From Burkholderia cepacia (GTDB lineage: Bacteria; Pseudomonadota; Gammaproteobacteria; Burkholderiales; Burkholderiaceae): a stretch of 64,000 nucleotides of DNA. The stretch is from positions 1-64,000 of the forward strand of contig NZ_LDWR01000034.1 of assembly GCF_001039005.1 (NCBI RefSeq), given 5' to 3'. Numbering within the stretch: position 1 is the stretch's first letter; each line of letters begins with the position of its first letter. Position numbers and translations under genes: made by a program. Below, in pieces: positions 26,033 through 34,311 of the stretch. Below the pieces are notes generated by a model. The model was given only the letters and a program-made list of their open reading frames with translations. It did no database searches and was not told where the DNA came from.

Positions 26033-26503
26033 TCACGAAAACCGTCTCTCCATCTTCACGATTTCCAGTTGAATCGGGCTGTTCCCGTGGGAGAAGTGCC
26101 CTCGTCCGATCACGTCGAAACCATGCCGGCCGTAAAACGGCACTGCGTTTGTCGTCGCCTCGAGATACACGCGGGCATACCCGGCTCGGGCGATACCTGA
26201 CACGGCGGTCTCCAGTAGCGCCTTCCCCGTGCCACGCCGCGCGCGATCGCCGCGAATGAACAGCTTGGTCAGTTCTTCGCCGGCCGTTTCCGCGAATCCG
26301 AGCAGGTCGATGTCTTCCGCAACCCACAGCGCGTGACGCCGGATCGCATCGAGATACATCGCCGGCGTGCGCCCGTCCAGCCAGCTGGCTATCTGCTCGC
26401 GCGAGTAATCCCCGGCGCACAATCGCGTGGCGGAATTCAGATGGACATCGAAGATTCGCTGTATGTCGGATTCTGTTGCGGATCGGATTTCAAAGGCGAA
26501 CAC
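26033..26503 (-). CDS. GNAT family N-acetyltransferase
   Basis: A 156-residue acetyltransferase of usual length: acetyl-CoA-binding segment LFIRGDRARRGTGKALLETAV and the C-terminal VYLEATTNAVPFYGRHGFDVIGRG. GTG start with GGGAG nine bases upstream. Substrate unknown. Convergent with the LprI-like gene, 90 bp apart. Confidence 0.82.
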   Translation of the reverse strand: MFAFEIRSATESDIQRIFDVHLNSATRLCAGDYSREQIASWLDGRTPAMYLDAIRRHALWVAEDIDLLGFAETAGEELTKLFIRGDRARRGTGKALLETAVSGIARAGYARVYLEATTNAVPFYGRHGFDVIGRGHFSHGNSPIQLEIVKMERRFS

Positions 26504-27334
26504 GTTCGCTCCCGGTTAATCGCCGCACAGCGTGCAGGCATCAGACCGTCGAATATTCTCATCGCTTCCGATACATCAAGATCCGGGAAAACCCTCGCAT
26601 ACATGCCATTTCGCGGCGAGTGGTTTCTCGCGCCGAACGCGCGCATCGGCATTCGAATCACTAGGGAAAATCCGGAGACATCCTTACAGCGATTTACCTG
26701 ATGATTCACATGAGCGTCATGTTTCGGCGATTCCGCAGCATGCCAAGCTTTCAGTCTGCGTCATGAAGCCGATGCCGCCGCGCGGCAATCGCGATGACTG
26801 AAGACTGAAACGGCAGTCGTTGGTGTATCGTCAGGTGTTCAATACTTTCAACAACCCGGTCGAGAGTAATCGTGAGAATCCGTGGCCCGCTGGTGCGGTG
26901 GAGACGAGGCGATGCGCGCAACCTGCGCGCCGCGATCGCGTCCGCCGACGACAGTGACGGCCGGCAAAGTCCTCGCCTGCCTCTGTCGATCTACACCATC
27001 CTGTCCCGCCGTTCCGTGCGCCGTCACAACGCCGTCGCCGCGCGCGCCTCCGTCGCGATCCATACCGACGACGTGGCGTCGCTGCTGCCGTAGCGCCCCA
27101 CTTTCCTTCCCGTTTTCCGTTCGACCTGCCCGCCGTGTCGCGTAACCGGTGAAGGGATCAACTCGCGCTTCTTTTTCGCTCGAGCCGGCGCAAGGTCGAA
27201 TGGACTCCTGATCGTTGTGCCCAGCCAGCGCTCGCGCGAGCGGCGGTCGTGCACGCCCGCTCCATCCGAAGAACCGTCGCGCAACGACCCGCGAATCGCG
27301 GATCGATACGCGCACCGCCATGGAAACCCTTGTC
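26504..27334. other. Long non-coding stretch upstream of the binding-protein gene
   Basis: About 830 bp with no gene I can support. Short open frames exist on both strands but lack ribosome sites, family motifs and the GC3 bias of neighbours. The first half (26504-26880) is less GC-rich than its surroundings and could be the decayed remnant of a gene; the second half is probably the promoter and 5' UTR of the gene at 27335. Confidence 0.5.
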
Positions 27335-28444
27335 ATGCGAATCCGAACGCTTCGCCGCGCCATTGCAACCGCCGCCGTCATGTCGCTTGCCGCCTACGCC
27401 GGCACGAACGCCCACGCGGCCGGCGAACTGAACATCTACAACTGGTCCGACTACATCGCGCCGGACACGATCCCGAGCTTCCAGAAACAGACGGGTGTGC
27501 ACGTCCGCTACGACAACTACGACAGCGACGACACGCTGCAGGCGAAACTGCTGTCGGGAAATTCCGGCTACGACATCGTCGTGCCGACGTCGAACTACAT
27601 GGCCAAGCAGATCCAGGCGAGCGTCTACCAGCCGCTCGACAAGTCGAAGCTGCCGAACCTGTCGAACCTCGATCCGCTGCTGATGAAGATGGTCGCCGAC
27701 GCCGATCCCGGCAACCAGTACGGCGTGCCGTGGGCCTACGGCACCGACGGCATCGGCTACAACGTGCAGGCCGTGAAGAAGGCGCTCGGCGACAAGGCAC
27801 CCACCGACAGCTGGGCGCTGGTGTTCGATCCGGCCAACATGGCGAAGCTGAAGAGCTGCGGCGTATCGTTCCTCGACCAGGCCGTCGACGTGTTCGCCGC
27901 GACGCTGCAGTACATGGGCAAGGATCCGAACAGCACGAACCCGGCCGACTACCGCGCCGCGTACGAGGTGCTCAAGAAGGTGCGCCCGTACATCACGCAG
28001 TTCAACTCGTCGGGCTACATCAACGATCTCGCGAACAACGACCTGTGCGTCTCGCTCGGCTACTCGGGCGACGTCGGCATCGCGCACCGCCGCGCGGCCG
28101 AAGCGAAGCGTCCGTACGAGATCCGCTTTGCGAATCCGAAGGAAGGCGGCCTGCTGTGGTTCGACATGATGGTGATCCCGAAGGATGCGCCGAACCGGGA
28201 TGCCGCGCTGAAGTGGATCAACTACCTGCAGGACCCGAAGGTCAACGCGGGCATCACCAACGCGGTGTTCTATCCGACCGCGAACAAGGCTGCGCGCCAG
28301 TACGTGAAGCCCGCGATCGCGCGCGACCCGTCGGTGTATCCGGCCGACGAGGTGTTGAGCAAGATGACGCTGCTCAAGCCGATGTCGCCCGAGATTCGCC
28401 GGCTGCAGAACCGGCTGTGGGCGCAGTTGAAGACCGGGCGCTGA
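27335..28444 (+). CDS. potF: Polyamine ABC transporter substrate-binding protein (PotF-like)
   Basis: A 369-residue periplasmic binding protein, the length of PotF. The signal peptide MRIRTLRRAIATAAVMSLAAYAGTNAHA is cleaved before AGELNIYNWSDYIAPDTI, the family's opening. YDIVVPTSNYMAKQ, GVPWAYGTDGIGYN and LGYSGDVGIA match the putrescine-binding PotF/SpuD group. The start at 27335 uses GGAAA upstream; an ATG five codons earlier is also possible. No permease or ATPase gene is nearby, so it is an orphan binding protein relying on components encoded elsewhere. Confidence 0.82.
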   Translation: MRIRTLRRAIATAAVMSLAAYAGTNAHAAGELNIYNWSDYIAPDTIPSFQKQTGVHVRYDNYDSDDTLQAKLLSGNSGYDIVVPTSNYMAKQIQASVYQPLDKSKLPNLSNLDPLLMKMVADADPGNQYGVPWAYGTDGIGYNVQAVKKALGDKAPTDSWALVFDPANMAKLKSCGVSFLDQAVDVFAATLQYMGKDPNSTNPADYRAAYEVLKKVRPYITQFNSSGYINDLANNDLCVSLGYSGDVGIAHRRAAEAKRPYEIRFANPKEGGLLWFDMMVIPKDAPNRDAALKWINYLQDPKVNAGITNAVFYPTANKAARQYVKPAIARDPSVYPADEVLSKMTLLKPMSPEIRRLQNRLWAQLKTGR

Positions 28445-28467
28445 GCAAGCCGCCGCGATACCGGACC

Positions 28468-28496
28468 GTGCCTGCGGCGGATAGCGCCGCAGGCAC
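28468..28496. terminator. Strong hairpin between convergent genes
   Basis: GTGCCTGCGGC, a 7-base loop, then GCCGCAGGCAC: 11 perfect base pairs between the 3' ends of the potF-like gene and the LOG-family gene. No T-run follows on either side, so it would be a weak or Rho-assisted bidirectional terminator. Confidence 0.5.
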
Positions 28497-28532
28497 GCCT
28501 CGCAACGAACACGGTCGAAGTCGATCTACGAA

Positions 28533-29090
28533 CTATCGCAACGCCTGCGCCTGCTCCGCCACAAACGCGTCTTCCACGAACCGGATCACGTCATCGAGCG
28601 ACGACGTGCACACGGCGCCGGCGGCAAGCTCCCGAAACGCGCCGTCCGGCCCGAAGCAGACGAGCGGCTTGCGCCAGCGCTGCGCGAGCGAAATCTCCTC
28701 GGTCGTGCCGGGCCCGCCCGGCAGTGCGACGATCAGGTCGCTGCTCAGCACGTTCACGTAGTTGCGGTTGATCGTCTGCGGATCGGCGCCCGGTTCGCGG
28801 CGCGGCAGCGGCGTGAGGATCGGAATGTCGACGAACGGATGCGGATAGCCGTCGAGCGGCACGAAGCCCGCGAGCGGATCGGCCTGCGTCGGCAGGATGC
28901 CGATCGATCGGCCGGCCCGCCCGGACACGCCGACGAACGCGCGCGCGACCGCCAGCATCACGCCCTGCCCGCCGCCCGTCAGCAGGTTGAACCCGGCCTG
29001 CGCGAGCCATGCGCCCAGCGGTTCCGAAAACGCGAGCCACGGTTCCTTGCCCGAGCCCATCACGCCGATCGTCTTGTTCTTCTGTTGCAT
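28533..29090 (-). CDS. LOG-family protein (TIGR00725-like nucleotide-binding)
   Basis: A 185-residue Rossmann-fold protein with IGVMGSGK, LLTGGGQGVMLAVARA and the family signature LPGGPGTTEEISLA. The LOG family includes cytokinin riboside 5'-monophosphate phosphoribohydrolases, but this subgroup is uncharacterised. ATG at 29090 has GGAAA upstream; a GTG right after the preceding MFS stop (29126) would add 12 residues. Translation is probably linked to that gene. Confidence 0.75.
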   Translation of the reverse strand: MQQKNKTIGVMGSGKEPWLAFSEPLGAWLAQAGFNLLTGGGQGVMLAVARAFVGVSGRAGRSIGILPTQADPLAGFVPLDGYPHPFVDIPILTPLPRREPGADPQTINRNYVNVLSSDLIVALPGGPGTTEEISLAQRWRKPLVCFGPDGAFRELAAGAVCTSSLDDVIRFVEDAFVAEQAQALR

Positions 29091-29126
29091 CGTGGTTTCC
29101 GGTGAAGTCGTTGCGGTGCGCCGCAC

Positions 29127-30374
29127 TCATTCGAGCTCGACGCCCTTGAGCTCGGGAATCAGGAACAGCGTCGCGACCATGTCGAGCACGTAGAGGCCGG
29201 CGAGCAGCGCGATGGCCGTCTGGAACGAGTAGTGCGCGGCGAGCGCGCCGACCGCGACCGGACCGAAGCCGCCGACCGCGCGGCCGATGTTCCACAGCAC
29301 GTTCTGCGCGGTCGCGCGCGCGGCCGTCGGATAACCTTCGGACATCAGCGTCCCGTAGCCACCGACCATCCCGTTGACGAACATGCCCATCAGCACGCCG
29401 GCCCACAGCATCGCCGTCGGGTCCGACAGCCGCGCATACGCGATGACCGTCACGACCGAGCCGAGCTGGTACAGCAGGAACGTCGGCTTGCGCCCGATGC
29501 GGTCGGCCAGTTGCCCGAACACCCACACGCCGATCATCATCCCGACGACCGTCGCCGCCGTCCACAGCCCCGACTTCGTCAGCGAGAAGCCCATCTGTTT
29601 CGACAGGAAGGTCGGCAGCCAGATCATGATCCCGTAGTAGCCGAAGTTCTGGACCGAACACAGGATCACGATGCCGAGGCTCGTGCGCGCGGTGCGGCCG
29701 TCCGCGACCAGCATGCGGAACGTGTTGGACTTCGGCTGCGTCGCGCGCTGCACGAACGCTTCCGGCTCGTGCAGCTTGTTGCGCATCGCCCACGCGAGCA
29801 GCGCGGGCAGCACGCCGACCAGGAACATGCCGCGCCAGCCGATGTGGAGCAGCAGGAACGGCGTCAGCAGCGCGGCCAGCAGCACGCCGGCCTGCCAGCC
29901 GAGCGCGACGTAGCACGACACGCGTGCGCGCTTGCTGGCCGGCCACGCTTCCGCCGCGAGCGCCATGCCGATCCCGAACTCGCCGCCCAGCCCGATGCCG
30001 GCGATGGTGCGGTAGACCAGCAGATCCCAGAAGCCGCGCGCGAACGCGCACAGGCCGGTGAAGATCGCGAACAGCAGGATCGTCCAGGTCAGCACGCGCA
30101 CACGCCCGTAACGATCGCTCAGCGCGCCGAACACGATGCCGCCCGCGACGGCGCCGATCAGCGTCCACGTGACCAGCGCGCCGCCCTGCCCGGGCGTCAG
30201 GTGCAGCGCCGCCGTGATCGCCGGCAGCATGAAGCCGAGGATCAGCAGGTCGAAGCCGTCCATCGCATAGCCGATCGCCGAGCCGGCCAGCGCTTTCCAC
30301 GCGTACGGCCCGACCTGCTCCACGCGCGGGGCCGACTGGCCGCCGAGCGACGAAGATTTCAAGTTTGCTGCCAT
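29127..30374 (-). CDS. MFS transporter (metabolite:H+ symporter)
   Basis: A 415-residue, 12-helix major facilitator. ALSDRYGRVRVL (loop 2-3) and GQLADRIGRKPTF (loop 8-9) are the duplicated MFS signatures, and AMDGFDLLILGFMLPAI near the first helix is typical of the aromatic-acid/metabolite:H+ symporter groups. The substrate is not decidable. In operon with the LOG-family gene. Confidence 0.85.
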   Translation of the reverse strand: MAANLKSSSLGGQSAPRVEQVGPYAWKALAGSAIGYAMDGFDLLILGFMLPAITAALHLTPGQGGALVTWTLIGAVAGGIVFGALSDRYGRVRVLTWTILLFAIFTGLCAFARGFWDLLVYRTIAGIGLGGEFGIGMALAAEAWPASKRARVSCYVALGWQAGVLLAALLTPFLLLHIGWRGMFLVGVLPALLAWAMRNKLHEPEAFVQRATQPKSNTFRMLVADGRTARTSLGIVILCSVQNFGYYGIMIWLPTFLSKQMGFSLTKSGLWTAATVVGMMIGVWVFGQLADRIGRKPTFLLYQLGSVVTVIAYARLSDPTAMLWAGVLMGMFVNGMVGGYGTLMSEGYPTAARATAQNVLWNIGRAVGGFGPVAVGALAAHYSFQTAIALLAGLYVLDMVATLFLIPELKGVELE

Positions 30375-30667
30375 GGTGTCCTGCCACGAATGTCCGGCGA
30401 CATTCTAAGGCCTGTGCCCGCGCACGACGGGCCGGCAAACGCGCCGGTGGCGGCCACCCGGGCGCGCGTCGGCGCCCGCTTGCGGGACGGCAAGCGAGAA
30501 TCTGCGGGCAATGAACGGGAAAGCGGCGATCCGGTGTCGGCGGCGAAGCCGGCGATGTCGCGGTCAGGCCGGACACCGGATGAAAGACAGCGTGCCGGCG
30601 GGGTATTGCCGGCGGGCCCGCCTGCGCGGCCTGGACCGCGCCGGGCGGCCTGGCGGCGCGGCCGGCT

Positions 30668-30997
30668 TCAGCCCTGATCGTCCCCGGGCCACCAGGCCTT
30701 GGCCTCGCGGTCGACGACGAGCATGTCGAGATCCTTGCCTTCGAGCCATTTCGGGCGCGGGCCGCGGCCCGACCACGAGCGGCCCGTCGTCGGATCGTAG
30801 TACTTGGCAGGCGCCTTGCGTTTTCGCTGGACGATATAGCCGAGCGCGCTCAGCACTTCCTGCTGCGAAATGCCCAACAGTTCGACCTGTTCCTTGAATG
30901 CCGCGAGCGCGGCCTGCTTCTCCTTCTGCTTCGCATCCGACAGCTTGATATTCAGGTCCCGAAGTTGTGCTTCGAGTTCCTGCAGGGCCTGGGTCAT
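30668..30997 (-). CDS. H-NS family nucleoid-associated protein
   Basis: A 109-residue H-NS-type protein: an N-terminal coiled-coil oligomerisation region (LEAQLRDLNIKLSDAKQKEKQ, ~5-45) and a C-terminal DNA-binding loop (KYYDPTTGRSWSGRGPRPKWL, ~66-86) with the TWSGRGR-like core. It binds AT-rich or horizontally acquired DNA. The ATG has GAGAGGA seven bases upstream; an earlier ATG (31018) would add MPREDEY. It lies downstream of the retron RT on the same strand, next to a lower-GC region it could silence. Confidence 0.88.
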   Translation of the reverse strand: MTQALQELEAQLRDLNIKLSDAKQKEKQAALAAFKEQVELLGISQQEVLSALGYIVQRKRKAPAKYYDPTTGRSWSGRGPRPKWLEGKDLDMLVVDREAKAWWPGDDQG

Positions 30998-31318
30998 GTA
31001 TTCATCCTCTCTGGGCATGTTTTTGCAAAAAGCTCCGATGGGCGAACCTACCACGAAGTTCCGCGGATCGGTGCTGTCATATGTGTGAATCGTTTGCCTG
31101 ATCCGGCATGGTTTGCGCGATGCGCAAAAACGACGTCGTGCGTCAATGACGGACAGGGCCGGGCCGGCAACGCGCGGCACGCCGCATGCACATGCACGGC
31201 GAACGGCTGCGGCAAGTGTTGCGCCGCACCTGGCACTGGCGCGGCATGGCGCGAATGATAGCAGTGCGCGGCGGCGTGTTGCACGAGTCGCGGGCCGGAG
31301 TCGATACGGGCCGGCGGT
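30998..31318. other. Intergenic stretch between retron RT and H-NS gene
   Basis: About 320 bp. The part next to the H-NS gene (30998-31110) is relatively AT-rich and probably carries its promoter. No coding sequence with supporting features is seen; in particular no effector-like gene lies directly after the RT. Confidence 0.5.
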
Positions 31319-32668
31319 TTACCGGTCGACGCCGTGGGCATCCCACGCGATCCGGTCGAACAGCGCGCGCAGCTTTGCGCCGCGCGCCGCGTTCAGCGCG
31401 GCCGCATGCGCGACGCGCCCGGCGAGATGCGCGCGGAAATCCGGATGCGCGCCGCGATTCTGCGAAGCCGGGCCGCGCCGGATGCAGTTGGTCAGGATGG
31501 CCTTCAGGAGATCGAACTCATCGCGCGCCAGGTTCGGATGACGATTGACCACCACGCCGGCCAGTTGCTGCCGCGTGCCGCGCCGCATCACGCGCGTCTT
31601 GCGCAATTGCAGCGCGAAGCCTTCCTCGAGTGCGATCGCGGCAACCCTGACCTGCAGCCGTTCGACTTCGCGCGCGAGTGCGCCGCCGCCCGAAAACGCG
31701 AGATCGTCGGCATAACGCGTGTAAGTCGCATCGAGCGAACGCGCGAGCGCGGCAAGCCGCATGTCGAACCGGAAAGCGCTCAGGTTCGCAAGCGCCGGCG
31801 ACGTCGGCGCGCCCTGCGGCAGGTGCCGTTCGCGATAGCGCTGCCGGCCGATCCAGTCGAACCGGTCGCGCAGGTCCCGCGCGAGCAGCCGTGCCGACGG
31901 CACACGATTGGTGCACAACCCGGTGAGCGTGCGCGCGACTTCGGCCGGATACCCGAGCGTCACGAACAGCGCATGGATGCGAGCGGCACGCACCGACACG
32001 AAGAAATCCGCGAGATCGAAGCGGACCACGACATCGCGATCCGCGTGCGGCGCCGCAAACGACACGATCCCGTGCCCCTTGCGGAAACCGTGTACGGCGC
32101 CGTGCGGCGCAATGCGATCGAGCAGCCCGTGCAGGATGCGGCGCTGCGCTTCGCGCAGCCGTCCCTTCGGGATCTCGACCAGGCGGCACCCGCCGCTGCG
32201 CTTGTCGACCGCAACGTACGTGTAGTGATGCAGCGGCGTGGCGCTGTCGCGCGCGTCGACGCGCCAGTGGTCGGACAGCCAGTCGAGTTCCGCAGCGCTC
32301 ATGCCGAGCCAGCCCGCGAGATCGCCGGGCGTCGCCCATTGCGGCACGTCGCAGCCGGCAAGCGGCGCCGGCAACGGCCGCTGGACCAGCGGCCGCCGCA
32401 CGACGCGGATCACGGTCGGCCGATGGTCGCCGTACCATGCGCTCACGAACCCGGATGTATCGGCTACGGCCACGGCAAGCGCATCGAGGTCGGCGTCGGC
32501 CCAGTTCGCGCCGAAGCGCGCGAGCGCGTCATCCGCGGCTTCGTGCGCCCAGGCCGGCGCATCGCCGAGCACGGCCGCAATCCGCGCGACGACACCGCCG
32601 CGTTCGGGCGAACCGGCCAGCATCGCTTCGGCAATCACGCGGGCGGTATCGCGCAAGGAGGAGTGCAT
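31319..32668 (-). CDS. Retron-type reverse transcriptase
   Basis: A 449-residue RT. Residues 1-~110 are a helical N-terminal extension; RT motifs follow: KRSGGCRLVEIPKGRLREAQRRIL (156-179), HGFRKGHG (193-200), motif A FDLADFF (217-223), motif B LPQGAPTSPALAN (283-295), catalytic YADD (319-322), then GVVVN (371-375) and LRALFDRIAW at the end. The long N-terminus and these motifs resemble the myxobacterial Mx162-like retron RTs. The VTG motif of many retrons is replaced by LAG and I cannot find an NAxxH motif, so the subgroup is uncertain. The start at 32668 is the first ATG after the msr-msd RNA, 12 bases from a2, without an evident ribosome site. An in-frame ATG at 32779 would run through the RNA and is rejected. 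Confidence 0.88.
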   Translation of the reverse strand: MHSSLRDTARVIAEAMLAGSPERGGVVARIAAVLGDAPAWAHEAADDALARFGANWADADLDALAVAVADTSGFVSAWYGDHRPTVIRVVRRPLVQRPLPAPLAGCDVPQWATPGDLAGWLGMSAAELDWLSDHWRVDARDSATPLHHYTYVAVDKRSGGCRLVEIPKGRLREAQRRILHGLLDRIAPHGAVHGFRKGHGIVSFAAPHADRDVVVRFDLADFFVSVRAARIHALFVTLGYPAEVARTLTGLCTNRVPSARLLARDLRDRFDWIGRQRYRERHLPQGAPTSPALANLSAFRFDMRLAALARSLDATYTRYADDLAFSGGGALAREVERLQVRVAAIALEEGFALQLRKTRVMRRGTRQQLAGVVVNRHPNLARDEFDLLKAILTNCIRRGPASQNRGAHPDFRAHLAGRVAHAAALNAARGAKLRALFDRIAWDAHGVDR

Positions 32669-32680
32669 GGGCAGAGATGG

Positions 32681-32848
32681 GCGGGACGATGAGTCAACGT
32701 GACCGGTACTGCGAGAGCCGCCGTTGCGCGACGCGCAACTCGGGCTCTTGCGACGCATCGGGGGGTCGATCTCATCCACGGGGTAGCCCCGTAGTCCTGG
32801 AACATCGAATGCCTGTTCCGGGCGTGTGCTTGACCCACCGCCCCGCGA
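32681..32848 (-). ncRNA. Retron msr-msd RNA (predicted)
   Basis: Read on the minus strand: a1 GCGGGGCGGTGGGTCAA (32846-32830) pairs along its full 17 bases with a2 TTGACTCATCGTCCCGC (32697-32681), with three G-U wobbles. AGC directly follows a1 (branch guanosine candidate at 32829). Two msr stem-loops come next: GGAACA/TGTTCC with a 9-base loop (32819-32799) and ACGGGG-CTA-CCCCGT (32792-32778). Then a long hairpin (32751-32711) with a 9-bp outer stem (one mismatch), a 3x3 internal loop and a perfect 7-bp inner stem capped by GTC, as expected for the msd. The order a1, branch G, msr loops, msd, a2, RT is the canonical retron layout. Confidence 0.82.
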
Positions 32849-32854
32849 CGCGAC

Positions 32855-32882
32855 TTTAATGGCCGGGAGGCCGGCATGTCAA
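32855..32882 (-). promoter_or_regulatory. Promoter of the retron transcript
   Basis: On the minus strand TTGACA (32882-32877), a 16-bp spacer and ATTAAA (32860-32855). The -35 is perfect, the -10 weak. The spacer consists almost wholly of the inverted repeat GCCGGCCTCCCGGCC. The expected start, about seven bases on, is 32848, two bases before a1. Confidence 0.6.
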
Positions 32883-32933
32883 ACGTGACGGCGATCTGGC
32901 GACGCCCCTGCGCGCCGGATCGCGTCGCGGTGC

Positions 32934-33506
32934 CTACCTGCACCGGGCAAACAGTTCGCTGAACGCGATCGGCGCGACGCCGACGCCCGCCATGTTGTTC
33001 AGCATCGCCGCCCAGGTCGCGTCCGCGACGCTCACCGGAAACGACCGTGCGCGATTGGCGAGCAGCCAGTAGGTGCGCGTCATGCCGTTGCTCATCGCGA
33101 CTTCGTAGCCACGTCCGTCGAGCCAGTAGCCGACCGGCGGCAGCTCGACCGGCTCGAGTCGGCCGGCCCGGAACGCGGCGGCGGCCGACGCGTACTTGCT
33201 GTCGAGCGGCATGATCCGGCGCGGCACGCAGTCCTGCGAATTCGGTTTCGGGAAGGCCGGGCTCGTGCCGAGCCACAGGCCGTAGAACGTGTCCGCGTCG
33301 AGATGCACGGCGTAGCGCTCCGTCTCGCCCGGCGTCGCCGCCAGATAGCAGTCGGCCTGGCCCGGAACGGCGACGCGCCACGTCGCGCGCTTCGCGTCCA
33401 GGTCGACCAGTTCGCTGGCCCGCGGGCGTGGCTGGATGGGAGATGGTCGTCCCGCGTCGCGCAGGTCGCGCGCGCGATCGAGTCCGATACGAAGACGTGT
33501 CAGCAT
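32934..33506 (-). CDS. Plasmid fertility inhibition factor-like protein
   Basis: A 190-residue soluble protein resembling the plasmid fertility inhibition factor family (FiwA/PFI-type), recognised from YGLWLGTSPAFPKP, DCVPRRIMPLDSKYA and GMTRTYWLLANRARSFPVSV. In plasmids such factors block conjugative transfer of a co-resident plasmid. Here it is chromosomal, on the same strand and 87 bp upstream of the retron a1, with its own ribosome site (GAGAGG). Whether it works with the retron is unknown. Family assignment is from memory of conserved motifs. Confidence 0.6.
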   Translation of the reverse strand: MLTRLRIGLDRARDLRDAGRPSPIQPRPRASELVDLDAKRATWRVAVPGQADCYLAATPGETERYAVHLDADTFYGLWLGTSPAFPKPNSQDCVPRRIMPLDSKYASAAAAFRAGRLEPVELPPVGYWLDGRGYEVAMSNGMTRTYWLLANRARSFPVSVADATWAAMLNNMAGVGVAPIAFSELFARCR

Positions 33507-33929
33507 GGGCCCTCTCTTTCTCTCGTGATTTGTTCGAATCAGTCAGGGCGCGGGCCGACACCGTGTGGCGCGTGTGCGGCCGGACGGCCAGCCCGTGCGG
33601 GGCGGCAGGTCGCGCCGTCGCGATACGTGTGCCTGGCGCCCTGACATTCCCGACATGTTCGGGAACCCGCGCAGTGTATCGCCTTTCCATGCCGCATCCG
33701 CGACCCGATCTCGGGGTGCGGGCAGCCGGCGCCCCGAGGTCTCTGGTGCGATGTGCGAGCAATCCTCGAACGCATGACGCAGCGGATCGAGACGCTTCGC
33801 GCTCGGATCCACGTTCCGTAGACACACGCGTCACGCCGATGCCCCGAGCCTTGCCTGGCAAGGGTTGTCGGGCGCAACCCCGGTTCAGGGGCGCCGGGCG
33901 TCGATGCCCACGACGACGGCCGCTCGCCG
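33507..33929. other. Left part of the long divergent intergenic region
   Basis: Between the fertility-inhibition-like gene and the ugp operators. GC content is like the chromosome; short open frames on both strands lack any motif or ribosome site. Nothing recognisable. Confidence 0.45.
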
Positions 33930-34013
33930 AATGTTCGTAAACGACAAATATGAACATTTTATGAAATTGTTTACATTTCATTTCGACGTTGGTAACGTTC
34001 GCAATCGAACATT
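33930..34013. promoter_or_regulatory. Two GlpR-like operators upstream of the ugp cluster
   Basis: The GlpR consensus of enterobacteria is WATGTTCGWTAWCGAACATW. 33930-33949 (AATGTTCG...ACGA) matches 16 of 20 positions and 33994-34013 (ending CGAACATT) matches 17 of 20. Between them, at 33961-33981, lies another palindrome with arms ATGAAAT and ATTTCAT. The region is AT-rich and 300-380 bp upstream of ugpB. A DeoR-family repressor sensing glycerol-3-phosphate would fit a G3P uptake operon. No such gene is in the window. Confidence 0.6.
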
Positions 34014-34187
34014 TGGCGTTCACTTCTGTTCGTTCGAAGACCCGTCGGACAACAAGACACGCGCTCGCCCCTTCACAACAGGGCTGCGTGCGCGGCGAGT
34101 TCCGCCCACATGCGCCCTCCCGTGCGACTGCACGAGCCGCACGCGATCACGGACAAACACGAAACTCGCAGCTTAGTTTTCCTAAGT

Positions 34188-34207
34188 AAAACGTTTTCGT
34201 ACGAAAA
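34188..34207. promoter_or_regulatory. Overlapping palindromes proximal to ugpB
   Basis: AAAACGTTTT (34188-34197) and TTTTCGTACGAAAA (34194-34207) are two perfect palindromes that share four bases, about 105-125 bp upstream of ugpB. Their CG- and TA-centred form suits LacI- or TetR-like repressors. A PhoB box was looked for and not found. Confidence 0.45.
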
Positions 34208-34311
34208 ATACAAATCACTCGAAGGAGACACAAACGCATTCCTTGAGCAGGCCGACGTTCAAATTATCGAGCCGCACCATCCTGATGCAGACGGCTCAAC
34301 GGAGGAGACAC

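Noticed and set aside
26872-27093. Small ORFs in the 26.5-27.3 kb gap
   Set aside because: No ribosome site, no motif, codon bias unlike neighbours.
30668-30997. H-NS-family gene as the retron effector
   Set aside because: H-NS genes are common chromosomal genes and it has its own AT-rich promoter region; nothing ties it mechanistically to the retron.
31334-32692. Rightward open frame opposite the reverse transcriptase
   Set aside because: Shadow of the RT codon bias; the RT has intact catalytic motifs.
32669-32779. N-terminal extension of the RT from an upstream ATG at 32779
   Set aside because: Would translate through the a2 strand and msd hairpin; residues lack any RT-family similarity and there is no ribosome site.
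34140-34311. PhoB box upstream of ugpB
   Set aside because: No pair of 7-bp CTGTCAT-like repeats at 11-bp spacing was found in this stretch or further upstream.
33507-34311. CRISPR array or tandem repeats in the long intergenic region
   Set aside because: The repeats are isolated palindromes, not regularly spaced direct repeats.
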